DNA of 64,000 bases from the NCBI RefSeq assembly GCF_013266695.1, contig NZ_JABRXF010000003.1:62001-126000 (forward strand), given 5' to 3'. Position 1 is the first letter of the stretch, and every line of letters starts with the position of its first letter. The stretch is from Hongsoonwoonella zoysiae (GTDB taxonomy: Bacteria; Pseudomonadota; Alphaproteobacteria; Rhizobiales; Stappiaceae). A program made the position numbers and the translations under genes. This document shows, in pieces, positions 8,058 to 16,617 of this stretch. The notes beneath the pieces are model-generated. The model was not told the origin of the DNA. It did not search any database and saw only the letters and a program-made list of their open reading frames with translations.

Positions 8058-9899
8058 TCAATCCACCTTGCGGACAGCGCCCTTGGCGGCCGACGTCGTC
8101 AGCTTGGCGTAGGCCTTGAGCGCCGCCGTCACCTTGCGGGTGCGCTGCTCCGTCGGCTTCCAGGCCTGATCGCCCTTCGCCTCCATCGCCGCGCGGCGCT
8201 TTGCCATCTCTTCGTCTGAGACGGCGAGGTTGATTGTCCGGTTCGGGATATCGATCTCGATGGTGTCGCCTTCCTCGACAAGGCCGATCGCCCCGCCTTC
8301 GGCCGCTTCCGGCGAAGCGTGGCCGATGGATAGCCCCGAGGTGCCGCCCGAAAACCGCCCGTCGGTGACGAGCGCGCAGGCCGCGCCCAGCTTCTTCGAT
8401 TTCAGATAGCTTGTGGGATAGAGCATTTCCTGCATGCCCGGCCCGCCGCGCGGGCCTTCGTAGCGGATCACCACCACGTCGCCGGCCTCGACCTGGTTGC
8501 CGAGGATGCCGCGCACGGCTGAATCCTGGCTTTCGAACACCTTCGCCTTGCCCGTGAACTTCAGGATCGAGTCGTCGACGCCCGCCGTCTTAACGATGCA
8601 GCCTTCCTCGGCGATATTGCCGTAAAGAACGGCAAGCCCGCCGTCCTGGCTGAAGGCGTGTTCCTTGGAGCGGATGACGCCCTTCTCGCGGTCGTCGTCC
8701 ACGCTGTCGTAACGGCAATCCTGCGAGAAGGCGACCTGCGTCGGGATACCGCCCGGCCCGGCCCGGTAGAAGTTGATCGCCGTATCGGAATTCGTGCGCT
8801 TGATGTCCCAGCGGTCGAGCGCGTCGCTCATGGTCTCCGAATGAACGGTCGGCAGCGACGTGTCGATCAGCCCGGCGCGGTCAAGCTCGCCCAGGATGCC
8901 CATGATGCCGCCGGCACGGTGCACGTCTTCCATGTGCACGTTCGCAACCGAAGGCGCCACCTTGCAGAGCACCGGCACGTTGCGCGACAGCTTGTCGATA
9001 TCCGACATATCGAAATCGATCTCGCCTTCCTGGGCTGCGGCGAGAAGATGCAGCACCGTGTTGGTCGAGCCGCCCATGGCGATATCGAGCGTCATGGCGT
9101 TCGCGAACGCCTGCCGGTTGGCGATCGACCGCGGCAGCACGCTCTCGTCGTCTTGCTCATAGTAGCGCTTGGCGAGATCGACGATCAGGTGCCCCGCCTC
9201 GATGAAGAGCCGCTTGCGGTCGGCGTGGGTCGCAAGCGTCGATCCGTTGCCGGGCAGCGCAAGGCCCAGCGCCTCGGTCAGGCAGTTCATGGAGTTCGCC
9301 GTGAACATGCCGGAGCAGGATCCGCAGGTCGGACAGGCCGAACGCTCGATCGCCTGCACGTCCTCGTCGGAAACGCTGTCGTCGGCGGCCGCCACCATGG
9401 CGTCTACCAGATCAAGAGCCTTTTCCTTGCCGGCAAGCTTCACCTTGCCCGCTTCCATCGGCCCGCCGGAAACGAAGACGACCGGAATGTTGAGCCGCAT
9501 CGCGGCCATCAGCATGCCGGGCGTGATCTTGTCGCAGTTGGAAATGCACACCATCGCGTCGGCGCAATGGGCGTTGACCATATATTCCACGCTGTCGGCG
9601 ATGATCTCGCGCGAGGGCAGCGAATAGAGCATGCCGTCGTGGCCCATGGCGATGCCGTCGTCCACCGCGATGGTGTTGAATTCCTTGGCGATGCCGCCCG
9701 CCGCCTCGATCTCGCGCGCGACCATCTGGCCGAGGTCCTTGAGGTGCACATGCCCCGGCACGAACTGGGTGAAGGAGTTCACCACGGCGATGATCGGCTT
9801 GCCGAAATCGCCGTCCTTCACGCCCGTCGCGCGCCATAGTCCGCGCGCACCGGCCATGTTACGGCCATGGGTGGTGGTTCTGGAGCGATAAGGGGGCAT
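8058..9899 (-). CDS. ilvD: Dihydroxy-acid dehydratase
   Basis: IlvD converts 2,3-dihydroxy-isovalerate and 2,3-dihydroxy-3-methylvalerate to the 2-keto acids of valine and isoleucine synthesis. The protein is 613 residues, the normal length. Diagnostic features are the N-terminal [33 protein letters not shown], the iron-sulfur motif [19 protein letters not shown] near residue 195, and [20 protein letters not shown] near the C-terminus. It is a single gene on the minus strand with repeats on both sides and no other ilv gene in the window. Its position between the anthranilate genes and the Liv-type importer looks incidental. Confidence 0.97.
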   Translation of the reverse strand: MPPYRSRTTTHGRNMAGARGLWRATGVKDGDFGKPIIAVVNSFTQFVPGHVHLKDLGQMVAREIEAAGGIAKEFNTIAVDDGIAMGHDGMLYSLPSREIIADSVEYMVNAHCADAMVCISNCDKITPGMLMAAMRLNIPVVFVSGGPMEAGKVKLAGKEKALDLVDAMVAAADDSVSDEDVQAIERSACPTCGSCSGMFTANSMNCLTEALGLALPGNGSTLATHADRKRLFIEAGHLIVDLAKRYYEQDDESVLPRSIANRQAFANAMTLDIAMGGSTNTVLHLLAAAQEGEIDFDMSDIDKLSRNVPVLCKVAPSVANVHMEDVHRAGGIMGILGELDRAGLIDTSLPTVHSETMSDALDRWDIKRTNSDTAINFYRAGPGGIPTQVAFSQDCRYDSVDDDREKGVIRSKEHAFSQDGGLAVLYGNIAEEGCIVKTAGVDDSILKFTGKAKVFESQDSAVRGILGNQVEAGDVVVIRYEGPRGGPGMQEMLYPTSYLKSKKLGAACALVTDGRFSGGTSGLSIGHASPEAAEGGAIGLVEEGDTIEIDIPNRTINLAVSDEEMAKRRAAMEAKGDQAWKPTEQRTRKVTAALKAYAKLTTSAAKGAVRKVD

Positions 9900-10247
9900 G
9901 TCGAAACCTCGGTATTTTCTCGGCGGACCGGCTGAAATAACACCGGCCTTCGTGACCCGGTGTTTTGTCAGTTTTTTAGCGCGCGCGAAAGGGCGGAAAA
10001 GGCCTAAACGGTTCGCCGGGGCTGTATTGACCTTCTGTCATCCCTGCGAAGGCGGGCAAGGCAGGCTGAAAAGCGCAGCTTTACGAAGAACGTCACCCCA
10101 CCCAGCACCTCTCCGTCGTCATGCCCGGGCTTGACCCGGGCACCCATTCACACTCTCTGCCTGCTGCAACCTTGCTATGGGTCGCCGGGTCTTCGCCCGG
10201 CGATGACGAACCGAGAAGCATCGCCACACCCTCGGCCGTCACTCCCC
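9900..10247. other. Intergenic stretch rich in REP-like repeats
   Basis: This 348-base stretch separates ilvD from the importer operon and has no credible gene. Besides the composite element at 10117-10208 it contains a partial copy, TGTCATCCCTGCGAAGGCGG at 10036-10055, resembling the left half of the element at 7951. The part nearest ilvD (9900-9990) is the likely ilvD promoter region. No clear attenuator or leader peptide was found there. Confidence 0.6.
10117..10208. repeat. REP-like composite palindromic element
   Basis: The left half repeats the 7322 unit (CGTCATGCCCGGGCTTGACC, then CGGGCACCCAT). About 30 bases later an inverted relative reads ATGGGTCGCCGGGTCTTCGC, then CCGGCGATGACG. 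The ends CGTCAT and ATGACG mirror each other, so the whole could fold into a long double hairpin. It lies just downstream of the last importer gene. Confidence 0.75.
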
Positions 10248-10958
10248 TCAAACGCTCAAGTATTTCTCCAGCACGCCCCGGTCGGCCTTGAGAGCATCCG
10301 TGTCGCCGGTCCACACCACCTGCCCCTTCTCCACCACCACGTGGCGGTTGGCCAGCGTCTCCAGCGCGTCGATGTTCTTGTCGATGACGAGGATCGACTG
10401 TCCCTCCCCCTTCAGCCGGTCGAGGCAGGCCCAGATTTCGGCGCGGATCAGCGGGGCGAGCCCCTCCGTCGCCTCGTCCAGGATCAGAAGTTTCGGATTG
10501 GTCATCAGCGCCCGGCCGATGGCGAGCATCTGCTGCTCGCCGCCTGAAAGCTGGTTGCCGAGGTTTTTCCGCCGCTCCTTCAACCTTGGAAAGAACTCGT
10601 AGACCCGCTCCAGCGTCCAGCCCGGCGCAGCACCCCGCCGGTTGGCGCTGGTGGCGATCAGGTTTTCCTCCACGCTCAAGGTCGGGAAAATCTGCCTCCC
10701 CTCGGGCACCAGCCCGATGCCTGCCTGCGCGATCCTGTAGGGCGGTGCGTTGGTCAGGTCCTCGCCGGAGAACACCACCTTGCCGCCTGCAAGCTTCAAA
10801 AGCCCCATGATAGTGCGGATCGTCGTCGTCTTGCCCATGCCATTGCGGCCCATGAGCGTGACGACCTCGCCCTCGCCGACCGCAAAGCGCATGCCGTAAA
10901 GCACCTGCGCCTCGCCGTAGCCTGCTTCAAGGCCGGAAACTTCCAGAAGCGCGCTCAT
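10248..10958 (-). CDS. Liv-type ABC transporter ATP-binding protein (LivF-like)
   Basis: Cytoplasmic ATPase subunit of a branched-chain-amino-acid-family importer, 236 residues. Motifs in order: Walker A GRNGMGKTT near residue 38, Q-loop region GLVPEGRQIFP, signature LSGGEQQML near residue 142, Walker B LLILDEATEGL, and a switch-region VIDKNID in which the usual His is replaced by Lys, a known LivF variation. It is the last gene of the five-gene operon and overlaps the LivG-like gene by four bases. The operon carries the same palindrome as the anthranilate genes, so the cargo is probably anthranilate or another aromatic acid; this is inference. Confidence 0.93.
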   Translation of the reverse strand: MSALLEVSGLEAGYGEAQVLYGMRFAVGEGEVVTLMGRNGMGKTTTIRTIMGLLKLAGGKVVFSGEDLTNAPPYRIAQAGIGLVPEGRQIFPTLSVEENLIATSANRRGAAPGWTLERVYEFFPRLKERRKNLGNQLSGGEQQMLAIGRALMTNPKLLILDEATEGLAPLIRAEIWACLDRLKGEGQSILVIDKNIDALETLANRHVVVEKGQVVWTGDTDALKADRGVLEKYLSV

Positions 10959-11707
10959 GCCGCCTCCTCACCGAGATAGGCTTCGCGCACCTTCGGGTCG
11001 TTGCGGATTTCTTCCGGCGTTCCCGTCGCCACAACGGCACCATAGACGAGCACGGATATCCGGTCGGCCAGCGCGAAAACCGCGCTCATGTCGTGCTCGA
11101 CAAGCATCATCGCGTAACGGCCCTTCAGCCTGTTCAGGATGTCGACCAGCCGGTCGGTCTCCTCGCGCCCGGTGCCTGCCATAGGCTCGTCAAGGAGCAG
11201 AAGCTTCGGCTCACTGGCAAGAGCAATGGCGATTTCGAGAGACCGTTTTTCGCCATGCGACAGCGCCCCCGCGTGAACGTCGGCCCGGTTGCCGAGGCCA
11301 AGGTCGGTGAGATACCGCCCCGCTTCGGCGTTCAGCGCCTCGTCTCTGGAGACATTCTTCAGGAAATGGAACGAATGTCCCTGCCGCGCCTGTATGGCGA
11401 GCGCGACATTCTCGCGCGCGGTGAACTCGGGCAGGATCGTCGTGATCTGGAATGAGCGGGCAAGGCCCGCTTTGGCGCGCTTGTCCATCGGCAGATGCGT
11501 GACGTCGGTCCCTAAAAAGACGATCCGCCCCTTGTCCGGGCGAAGCGAGCCGGAAATCTGGCCGATCAGCGTCGTCTTTCCCGCACCGTTCGGCCCGATG
11601 ATCGCGTGGATCTCGCCTGGCAGCACGTCGAGCGAGACCTTGTCGGTCACCCGCAGGGCGCCGAAGTTCTTTTCAAGCCCGTCAAGCGTCAGGATAGGTT
11701 CAGTCAT
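10955..11707 (-). CDS. Liv-type ABC transporter ATP-binding protein (LivG-like)
   Basis: Second ATPase subunit, 250 residues. Walker A GPNGAGKTT near residue 39, signature LSHGEKRSLE near residue 155, Walker B LLLLDEPMAGTG followed by the LivG-typical ETDRLVDIL, and the switch VEHDMSAVF. The C-terminus GTPEEIRNDPKVREAYLGEE is characteristic of LivG. It overlaps both neighbours (permease and LivF-like) by a few bases, consistent with a tightly coupled operon. Confidence 0.94.
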   Translation of the reverse strand: MTEPILTLDGLEKNFGALRVTDKVSLDVLPGEIHAIIGPNGAGKTTLIGQISGSLRPDKGRIVFLGTDVTHLPMDKRAKAGLARSFQITTILPEFTARENVALAIQARQGHSFHFLKNVSRDEALNAEAGRYLTDLGLGNRADVHAGALSHGEKRSLEIAIALASEPKLLLLDEPMAGTGREETDRLVDILNRLKGRYAMMLVEHDMSAVFALADRISVLVYGAVVATGTPEEIRNDPKVREAYLGEEAA

Positions 11708-12680
11708 GACGCTTGCCTCCCGGAATGAGGCCCATCAGCCCGCCGCGCGCGAACAGAACGACGAGGATCAGGAACGGACCGAAGATGAGGCGCCAGTGCT
11801 CGGTGATGTGCGACAACACCTCTTCCAGCACCAGGTAGCCTGTCGCCCCCAGCACCGCACCCGCGAAAGAGCCGAGCCCGCCCAGCACCACCATGAAGAT
11901 CAACTCGCCCGAGCGGTGCCACGTCATGTATGCGGGCGAAACGAATTCGGCGGAATTGGCCAGAAGCGCCCCGGAAATGCCCGCCAGCATGCCTGCGATC
12001 ACGAAGGCGACGAGGCGATAATAGTAAGGCTCGATGCCGATCGCCTGCAGCCGCATCTCGCTCTGGCGCGCGCCCTGCAGCACCCGCCCGAAGCGCGAAT
12101 TGACGAGCGTGGCGCAAAGCCACCACGCACCGGCGAGCAAAGCGAACACCACGTAGTAGAAGGTCGTGCGGTCTGAAAGCACGCTCGATCCGAACACTTC
12201 CGTGCGCCCCCAGATCGTCAGCCCGTCGTCGCCGCCATAGGCGGAAAGCGAGGTCGCGGTGAAAAACGCCATCTGCCCGAAGGCAAGCGTGATCATGATG
12301 AAATAGACGCCGCGCGTCTTCAGGCTGATCGCGCCGGTGACGGCTGCAAAGAGCCCGCAAACGAGCAGCGTCACGGGCAAGCTTATGTAGAATTCCCAGA
12401 TGCCGTGTTCGGCGAGGATGCCGACGCAATAGGCGCCGAGCCCGATATAGGCCGCGTGGCCGAAGCTCACCATCGCGCCGAAGCCGAGGATCAGCGCGAG
12501 GCTGACGGCGGCAATCGCGAAGATCATCACTCGGATCGCGAAGAAGACGAGGAAACTGTCGTCCAGCGCCATGGCCAGAGGCGGCAGCAGGGCGAAACCG
12601 GCGAGGATGATCGCCGGCAGAACGCGCGCGCGGAAGATTGGCGTCGCCACGGCGGGCTTGTCGGTTGCTGCTACTGACAT
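11700..12680 (-). CDS. Liv-type ABC transporter permease (LivM-like)
   Basis: Inner-membrane permease of 326 residues with about ten hydrophobic segments. The family signature is visible as LILGFGAMVSFGHAAYIGLGAY near residues 65-85 and a GALLANSAEFVSPAYMTWHRSGELI segment near residue 235. It pairs with the LivH-like permease immediately upstream, one base away, to form the membrane channel. The overlap with the LivG-like gene supports co-expression. Confidence 0.93.
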   Translation of the reverse strand: MSVAATDKPAVATPIFRARVLPAIILAGFALLPPLAMALDDSFLVFFAIRVMIFAIAAVSLALILGFGAMVSFGHAAYIGLGAYCVGILAEHGIWEFYISLPVTLLVCGLFAAVTGAISLKTRGVYFIMITLAFGQMAFFTATSLSAYGGDDGLTIWGRTEVFGSSVLSDRTTFYYVVFALLAGAWWLCATLVNSRFGRVLQGARQSEMRLQAIGIEPYYYRLVAFVIAGMLAGISGALLANSAEFVSPAYMTWHRSGELIFMVVLGGLGSFAGAVLGATGYLVLEEVLSHITEHWRLIFGPFLILVVLFARGGLMGLIPGGKRHD

Positions 12681-12681
12681 C

Positions 12682-13599
12682 TCAGCCCGCCCTCGCCGGG
12701 AAGAGGCCGCTTGGCCTGAAGAAGAGAACGCCAGCCATAAGGATATAGATCAGCATGGAGGCGACCGCGGGTCCCGCGTCATTGGCGGCGGCGGGCGGCA
12801 AAAGCAGTCGCGCGATGTCTGTCGCAAGCGAGCGCCCGATGGTGTCGACGAGACCGACGATGAGCGCGGCCATGAACGCGCCGCGGATCGAGCCGATGCC
12901 GCCGATCACGATGACGACGAAGGCGAGGATCAGAAGGTTGTCGCCCATGCCCGGCTCAACGGCCAGAATGGGAGCCGCCATGATACCGGCGAAACCGGCC
13001 AGCATCGCGCCGAAGCCGAAGACGAACATGAAAAGCCTGCGGATGTTGACGCCAAGGGCGGAAACCATCTGCGCGTTCGTCGCACCCGCCCGCACCAGCA
13101 TGCCGACGCGCGTCCAGCTCACGAGCACGTAGAGCAGCGCCGCGACAGCAAGGCCTGAGACGATGAGAGCGATGCGGAAGACCGGATAGAGCAGCCCATC
13201 GCTGATCGGGATCGAGCCGTCGAGGATTTCCGGCACCGGCAGCGTCAGCGGCGACGAGCCCCAGACCACCTTCACACTCTCGTTCAAAAACAGGATCACG
13301 CCGAAGGTGGCGAGCACCTGGTCGAGGTGGCTCCGGTCGTAAAGATGGCGGAACACCAAGACTTCCAGAATAAGGCCGATGATCAGCGATCCGGCAAGGG
13401 CAAGCAACATGGCAAGCCAGAACGAGCCGGTGAGCCCATATCCCGCGACCGCCAGATAGGCGCCCAGCATGTATTGCACGCCGTGGGCAAGATTGATGAA
13501 ATCCATGACGCCGAAGACCAGCGTCAGTCCGGCGGCGATCAGGAACAGCAAAATGCCGAGCTGGAGGCCGTTCAGCGTCTGAACGGCGAGCAGGGTCAT
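12682..13599 (-). CDS. Liv-type ABC transporter permease (LivH-like)
   Basis: Inner-membrane permease of 305 residues from the ATG at 13599. The frame stays open to 13686, but the upstream part overlaps a terminator hairpin and lacks family features. MTLLAVQTLNGLQLGILLFL is a typical LivH N-terminus, followed by GLTLVFGVMDFINLAHG and, near the C-terminus, LAFVVIVIGGIGSIRGAF. Eight or so membrane segments are apparent. It follows the binding-protein gene after a hairpin that probably lowers its expression relative to that gene. Confidence 0.93.
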   Translation of the reverse strand: MTLLAVQTLNGLQLGILLFLIAAGLTLVFGVMDFINLAHGVQYMLGAYLAVAGYGLTGSFWLAMLLALAGSLIIGLILEVLVFRHLYDRSHLDQVLATFGVILFLNESVKVVWGSSPLTLPVPEILDGSIPISDGLLYPVFRIALIVSGLAVAALLYVLVSWTRVGMLVRAGATNAQMVSALGVNIRRLFMFVFGFGAMLAGFAGIMAAPILAVEPGMGDNLLILAFVVIVIGGIGSIRGAFMAALIVGLVDTIGRSLATDIARLLLPPAAANDAGPAVASMLIYILMAGVLFFRPSGLFPARAG

Positions 13600-13656
13600 G
13601 CTCACGGGGCTCGCCTCTTGGGTAGGTATCTCACGCGGCAGAACTCCGCCGCTGAT

Positions 13657-13696
13657 CAAAATAAAAAGTCGGGCCGGAGGCTGCACCTCCGGCCCG
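13657..13696 (-). terminator. Hairpin with T-run between binding protein and permease genes
   Basis: GGGCCGGAGG at 13671-13680 pairs with CCTCCGGCCC at 13686-13695 (10-bp perfect stem, 5-base loop). On the minus strand it is followed by a run reading GACTTTTTATTTTG. It lies 15 bases after the binding-protein stop and about 60 bases before the LivH start, the usual place for partial termination that gives excess binding protein. Confidence 0.8.
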
Positions 13697-13710
13697 CGCT
13701 TCTCGTCTGC

Positions 13711-14871
13711 TTACATCGGGCAATCGGCCGCGTAGGCGTCGCCCTGATCGTCGAAGACCTTCTCGACGATGTTGACGATATATTTCCCGTCGTCGCGCTT
13801 GGCACCTTCCACCACGTAGAAGTCCTGGATGGGGAAGTGGTTGGTGTTGAACTTGAAGTCGCCGCGCACGCTGTCGAACGGGGCTTCGGCAAGGGCGGCC
13901 ATCAGGGCTTCCTTGTCCTTGCCGCCGGCTTTCTTCAGCGCGCCGTCTATGAGGCGTGCCGCATCATACCCTTGCGAGGCGTAGAGCGAGGGCGCATAGC
14001 CGTATTCCTTCTCGAAGGCCGCGACGAAGTGCTTGTTCGCCTCGTTGTCCAGCGTCGATGCCCACTGCGAGCCGGACTTGAGGCCAACCGCCTGGTCCTG
14101 CGTCGCCGGCAGCGTCGTCTCGTCCACGGTGAAGGCGGAAAGGAAGGGGATGGAGTCTTTCAGCCCGGCCTGCGCGTACTGCTTGACGAGGTTCACTCCC
14201 ATGCCGCCCGGCATGAAGGTGAAGATGGCATCGGGCTTCGCGTCCGCAATCCTTGCGATTTCGGCGGAAAAATCAAGCTGGCCGAGCTTGGTGTAGATCT
14301 CGTCCACCACCTCGCCGTCGTAGTGGCGCTTGAAACCGGCGATGGAATCCTTGCCCGCCTGGTAGTTCGGCGCCATCAGGATCACCCGGCCATAGCCCTG
14401 GTCCTTGGCATATTCGCCCATCACCTCGTGGTTCTGGTCGTTCTGCCAGGAGGTTGAGAAGAAGTAGGGCGAGCAGGCCTTGCCCGCGATCGGCGACGGA
14501 CCGGCGTTACCGCTGATCAGGATCGTCTCGGATTCGATCACCGGCTTGTAGATCGCCATCATCACGTTGGAAAAGACGACGCCGGCCACGATGTCGACAT
14601 TGTCGCGCTCAAGCAGGCCTTGCACCTTCGTGCGCGCCACATCGGGCTTCAGTTCGTCGTCGACGATCACCACCTCGGTGTCGAGCCCGCCAAGCTTGCC
14701 GCCCGCTTCCTTGACGCCGAGCAGGAAGCCATCGCGCATATGCTCGCCAAGCGCCGCCGGCGGACCGGACAGTGTGGCAAGGAAGCCGATCTTCAGGCTC
14801 TCCGCCTGGGCGGCCACGCCCGAAAGTCCCAGCGCGGCAGCCGTCACCGCCGCCGTCAGTATCTTCTTCAT
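13711..14871 (-). CDS. Liv-type ABC transporter periplasmic binding protein
   Basis: Periplasmic ligand-binding protein of 386 residues with a Sec signal (MKKILTAAVTAAALG, cleavage likely after AQA). Type I periplasmic-binding fold of the LivJ/receptor family: KIGFLATLSGPPAALGEHMRD at the mature N-terminus, then VDIVAGVVFSNVMMA and ISGNAGPSP. The ATG at 14871 is well spaced from AGAGGGGAG; a GTG nine bases upstream would sit on that site. First gene of the importer operon, preceded by the palindrome at 14953-14970. Relatives often bind aromatic acids as well as amino acids, which fits uptake of anthranilate, but the ligand is inferred from shared regulation only. Confidence 0.92.
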   Translation of the reverse strand: MKKILTAAVTAAALGLSGVAAQAESLKIGFLATLSGPPAALGEHMRDGFLLGVKEAGGKLGGLDTEVVIVDDELKPDVARTKVQGLLERDNVDIVAGVVFSNVMMAIYKPVIESETILISGNAGPSPIAGKACSPYFFSTSWQNDQNHEVMGEYAKDQGYGRVILMAPNYQAGKDSIAGFKRHYDGEVVDEIYTKLGQLDFSAEIARIADAKPDAIFTFMPGGMGVNLVKQYAQAGLKDSIPFLSAFTVDETTLPATQDQAVGLKSGSQWASTLDNEANKHFVAAFEKEYGYAPSLYASQGYDAARLIDGALKKAGGKDKEALMAALAEAPFDSVRGDFKFNTNHFPIQDFYVVEGAKRDDGKYIVNIVEKVFDDQGDAYAADCPM

Positions 14872-15186
14872 TTTTGTCACTCCCCTCTATGAGCGCATTT
14901 TCCCTGCGCCCGCAGCCGGTTTCCGGCGCGCTTCACCGATGTCGGCCGGAAATAGTTTAAGCCTAAAATATTTCCTCTGTGAAGCCCCCGCCTGCGGGTA
15001 GCCCGAGTAAATCACGCCGCCTGCCGTTTTTGAACGTAAAAGCCTGCCGCGTCCTCCGGTTTGATGGGCTGGTAATCATTTGATGCGATGTTGGTTTCAC
15101 GAGCGCCGGGTAAGCGGCGTCTTGAACGGACGAAGCGCGCCGGTTTTGCTGCTTGTCCTTTCGATCCGGCGAATCGGGAGCGCGAC
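14872..15186. other. Divergent intergenic region
   Basis: This 315-base region separates the leftward importer operon from the rightward small secreted-protein gene. It holds the operator-like site at 14953-14970 and the ribosome-binding sites of both flanking genes. The rest (14990-15150) shows no gene, repeat or strong hairpin that I can support. Confidence 0.55.
14953..14970. promoter_or_regulatory. Second copy of the MarR-type palindrome
   Basis: TAGTTTAAGCCTAAAATA matches the perfect palindrome at 4860-4877 at 16 of 18 positions. It lies 82 bases upstream of the binding-protein start codon, inside the presumed importer promoter. The shared motif links the importer to the MarR-controlled catabolic genes about 10 kb away. 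Confidence 0.65.
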
Positions 15187-15696
15187 ATGCGCCGCACCTT
15201 GGAAATTTTGACGGTGGCGATCATCCTTGCGGGCGGTTCGGGCCTCGCGGACCTCACAGGCATCTCGCCCTCTCATGCAGACTCCGGCCCGGAGCCCGGC
15301 GCGTGCGACGTTCAGGCGGCAGACTATGCCGATCGTTACGCAGCCGCCGGGGCCGACCTGTCGCAAGGCGCGATCGCCGGCGGCATCGACGGTGCGGTCG
15401 TCGGCGGGTTTACGGGCCGTCGCCCCGGTCCTGACGGCTGGAGCCAGCGTGGCGCGAGGCGCGGTGCAAGGGCGGGTGCGGCACTTGGCGTTCTCGATGC
15501 GCTCGGCCGGGTCGATCCCACCGACTGGCAGGCTCTCTTCGACATCGCTTACGAGGCATGCCTTGCCGGCACGCCCCTGCCCGCCCCCTCGGGGGCCGCA
15601 GACTGCTCTTCCACCACGCGCGTGATCGAAGGCGCGCGCTCACGAGACCGTAGCGGGCTCTACTCCACAGGCTCACGCTTGAACGGCTGCCGCTGA
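15187..15696 (+). CDS. Small secreted protein with glycine-zipper-like segment
   Basis: A 169-residue protein of unknown function. It begins MRRTLEILTVAIILAGGSG, a probable signal peptide ending near SHADSG. A glycine-spaced stretch, GAIAGGIDGAVVGG, follows near residues 60-75, then a basic segment RRGARAGAALGVLDALGR. Four cysteines in the mature part could form disulfides. The ATG at 15187 is preceded by GGGAG; a longer frame from 15088 would bury the signal peptide and is rejected. It converges on the DUF1194 gene. I do not recognise a family. Confidence 0.6.
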   Translation: MRRTLEILTVAIILAGGSGLADLTGISPSHADSGPEPGACDVQAADYADRYAAAGADLSQGAIAGGIDGAVVGGFTGRRPGPDGWSQRGARRGARAGAALGVLDALGRVDPTDWQALFDIAYEACLAGTPLPAPSGAADCSSTTRVIEGARSRDRSGLYSTGSRLNGCR

Positions 15697-15712
15697 AAAG
15701 CCTTGGCTTTTC
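15695..15712. terminator. Short palindrome between convergent genes
   Basis: GAAAAGCCTTGGCTTTTC is a perfect 18-bp palindrome that starts in the stop codon of the small secreted-protein gene and ends just before the stop of the DUF1194 gene. A-rich and T-rich ends on both strands suit a weak bidirectional terminator. The loop is short, so the hairpin may be marginal. Confidence 0.4.
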
Positions 15713-15713
15713 C

Positions 15714-16424
15714 TCAGCGCAGGTCGGCGAAGGCTCCGCCGTTGATCTCTCGCAGCAATTTCCGCTTCATCGCATTCGTGTAGTCGCCGTATCCCCTGGC
15801 AACCTCGACGAACGCCCCCGGCCCACGCCGCACCTCGCGCCTGTAATAGTCCTCGGGGTCCGGGTCCGCGCCCTTCACCACCAGCCCGTTCACCGTTACG
15901 CCGTTGAAGTCGAAAGCATTATAGGCCTTGTCCGGCCCGAAGCCGTCGTTGTTTACCCCGTCTCCGGAAACGTCCACGACCTTTCGGAAGCACGGCTCCG
16001 GAACCTTCTTCAGGTGAACCGAGGCATAGCCCAGCGCATAGCCGAGCGCGGTCGGAAATTCGGTTGAGGCACGCTGGGAATTCGCAAGCCGGGCGGCCGT
16101 TTCGTCAATCAGCGCGCGATCGTCCAGATACACCCAGTCGACCTGGACCACATGCTTGTGCCGCCCGCTCCATTCGAAACTGGAGAGCCAGATCCCGCCC
16201 GACGAAAGGATCGCGTCCTTCACCTCATCGTCGGCAAGCGCCCGGGCAAGCCCCCTCGCCTGGAGCTGGTATTCCTCCATGTCGACGCTCGACGACACGT
16301 CGATCGCGAGTACCAGCGCAAGCTGGCATGCGCTTGCCGGGGATAACGCCGCGCCCGCGCCAAGCGCGCTCGCGAGAACAAGTCCGCCCGCAACACCTTT
16401 TCGGAATTTTCCGCCCCGCGCCAT
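15714..16424 (-). CDS. DUF1194 von Willebrand factor A protein
   Basis: Secreted protein of 236 residues with a signal peptide (basic MARGGKFRKG, hydrophobic core, cleavage near SPASA). The VWA fold starts at LALVLAIDVSSSVD, whose DxSxS forms the metal-ion-dependent adhesion site. Other DUF1194 marks are SSGGIWLSSFEWSG, the REFPTALGY-like segment STEFPTALGYALG, and VVDVSGDGVNNDG. Role unknown; VWA proteins usually mediate metal-dependent protein contacts in the periplasm or at the surface. Single gene, convergent with the small secreted-protein gene. Confidence 0.85.
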   Translation of the reverse strand: MARGGKFRKGVAGGLVLASALGAGAALSPASACQLALVLAIDVSSSVDMEEYQLQARGLARALADDEVKDAILSSGGIWLSSFEWSGRHKHVVQVDWVYLDDRALIDETAARLANSQRASTEFPTALGYALGYASVHLKKVPEPCFRKVVDVSGDGVNNDGFGPDKAYNAFDFNGVTVNGLVVKGADPDPEDYYRREVRRGPGAFVEVARGYGDYTNAMKRKLLREINGGAFADLR

Positions 16425-16563
16425 ACACCTCTCCTCCGTCAGGCTTCTTATGATCGGGCGCGAAGCGCAAAAATCAAATCAATCCACGGCGAAGGCATCG
16501 AAAGTCGCCTGGTTGGCCGCCGATGGCACCCATTTTCACCCCTCTGGAATTCTCCTCGACGCA

Positions 16564-16591
16564 AAAAGCCCCACCGAAAAGGCGGGGCTTT
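16564..16591. terminator. Rho-independent terminator, mainly for the minus strand
   Basis: AAAGCCCC pairs with GGGGCTTT around a short CC/GG inner stem and an A-rich loop. On the minus strand it ends in TTTTT and lies 27 bases after the SDR stop at 16618. Both strands carry a T-run, so it could also serve read-through from the left. Confidence 0.8.
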
Positions 16592-16617
16592 GGGATAGCG
16601 GATCCTGCGTTTCGCGA

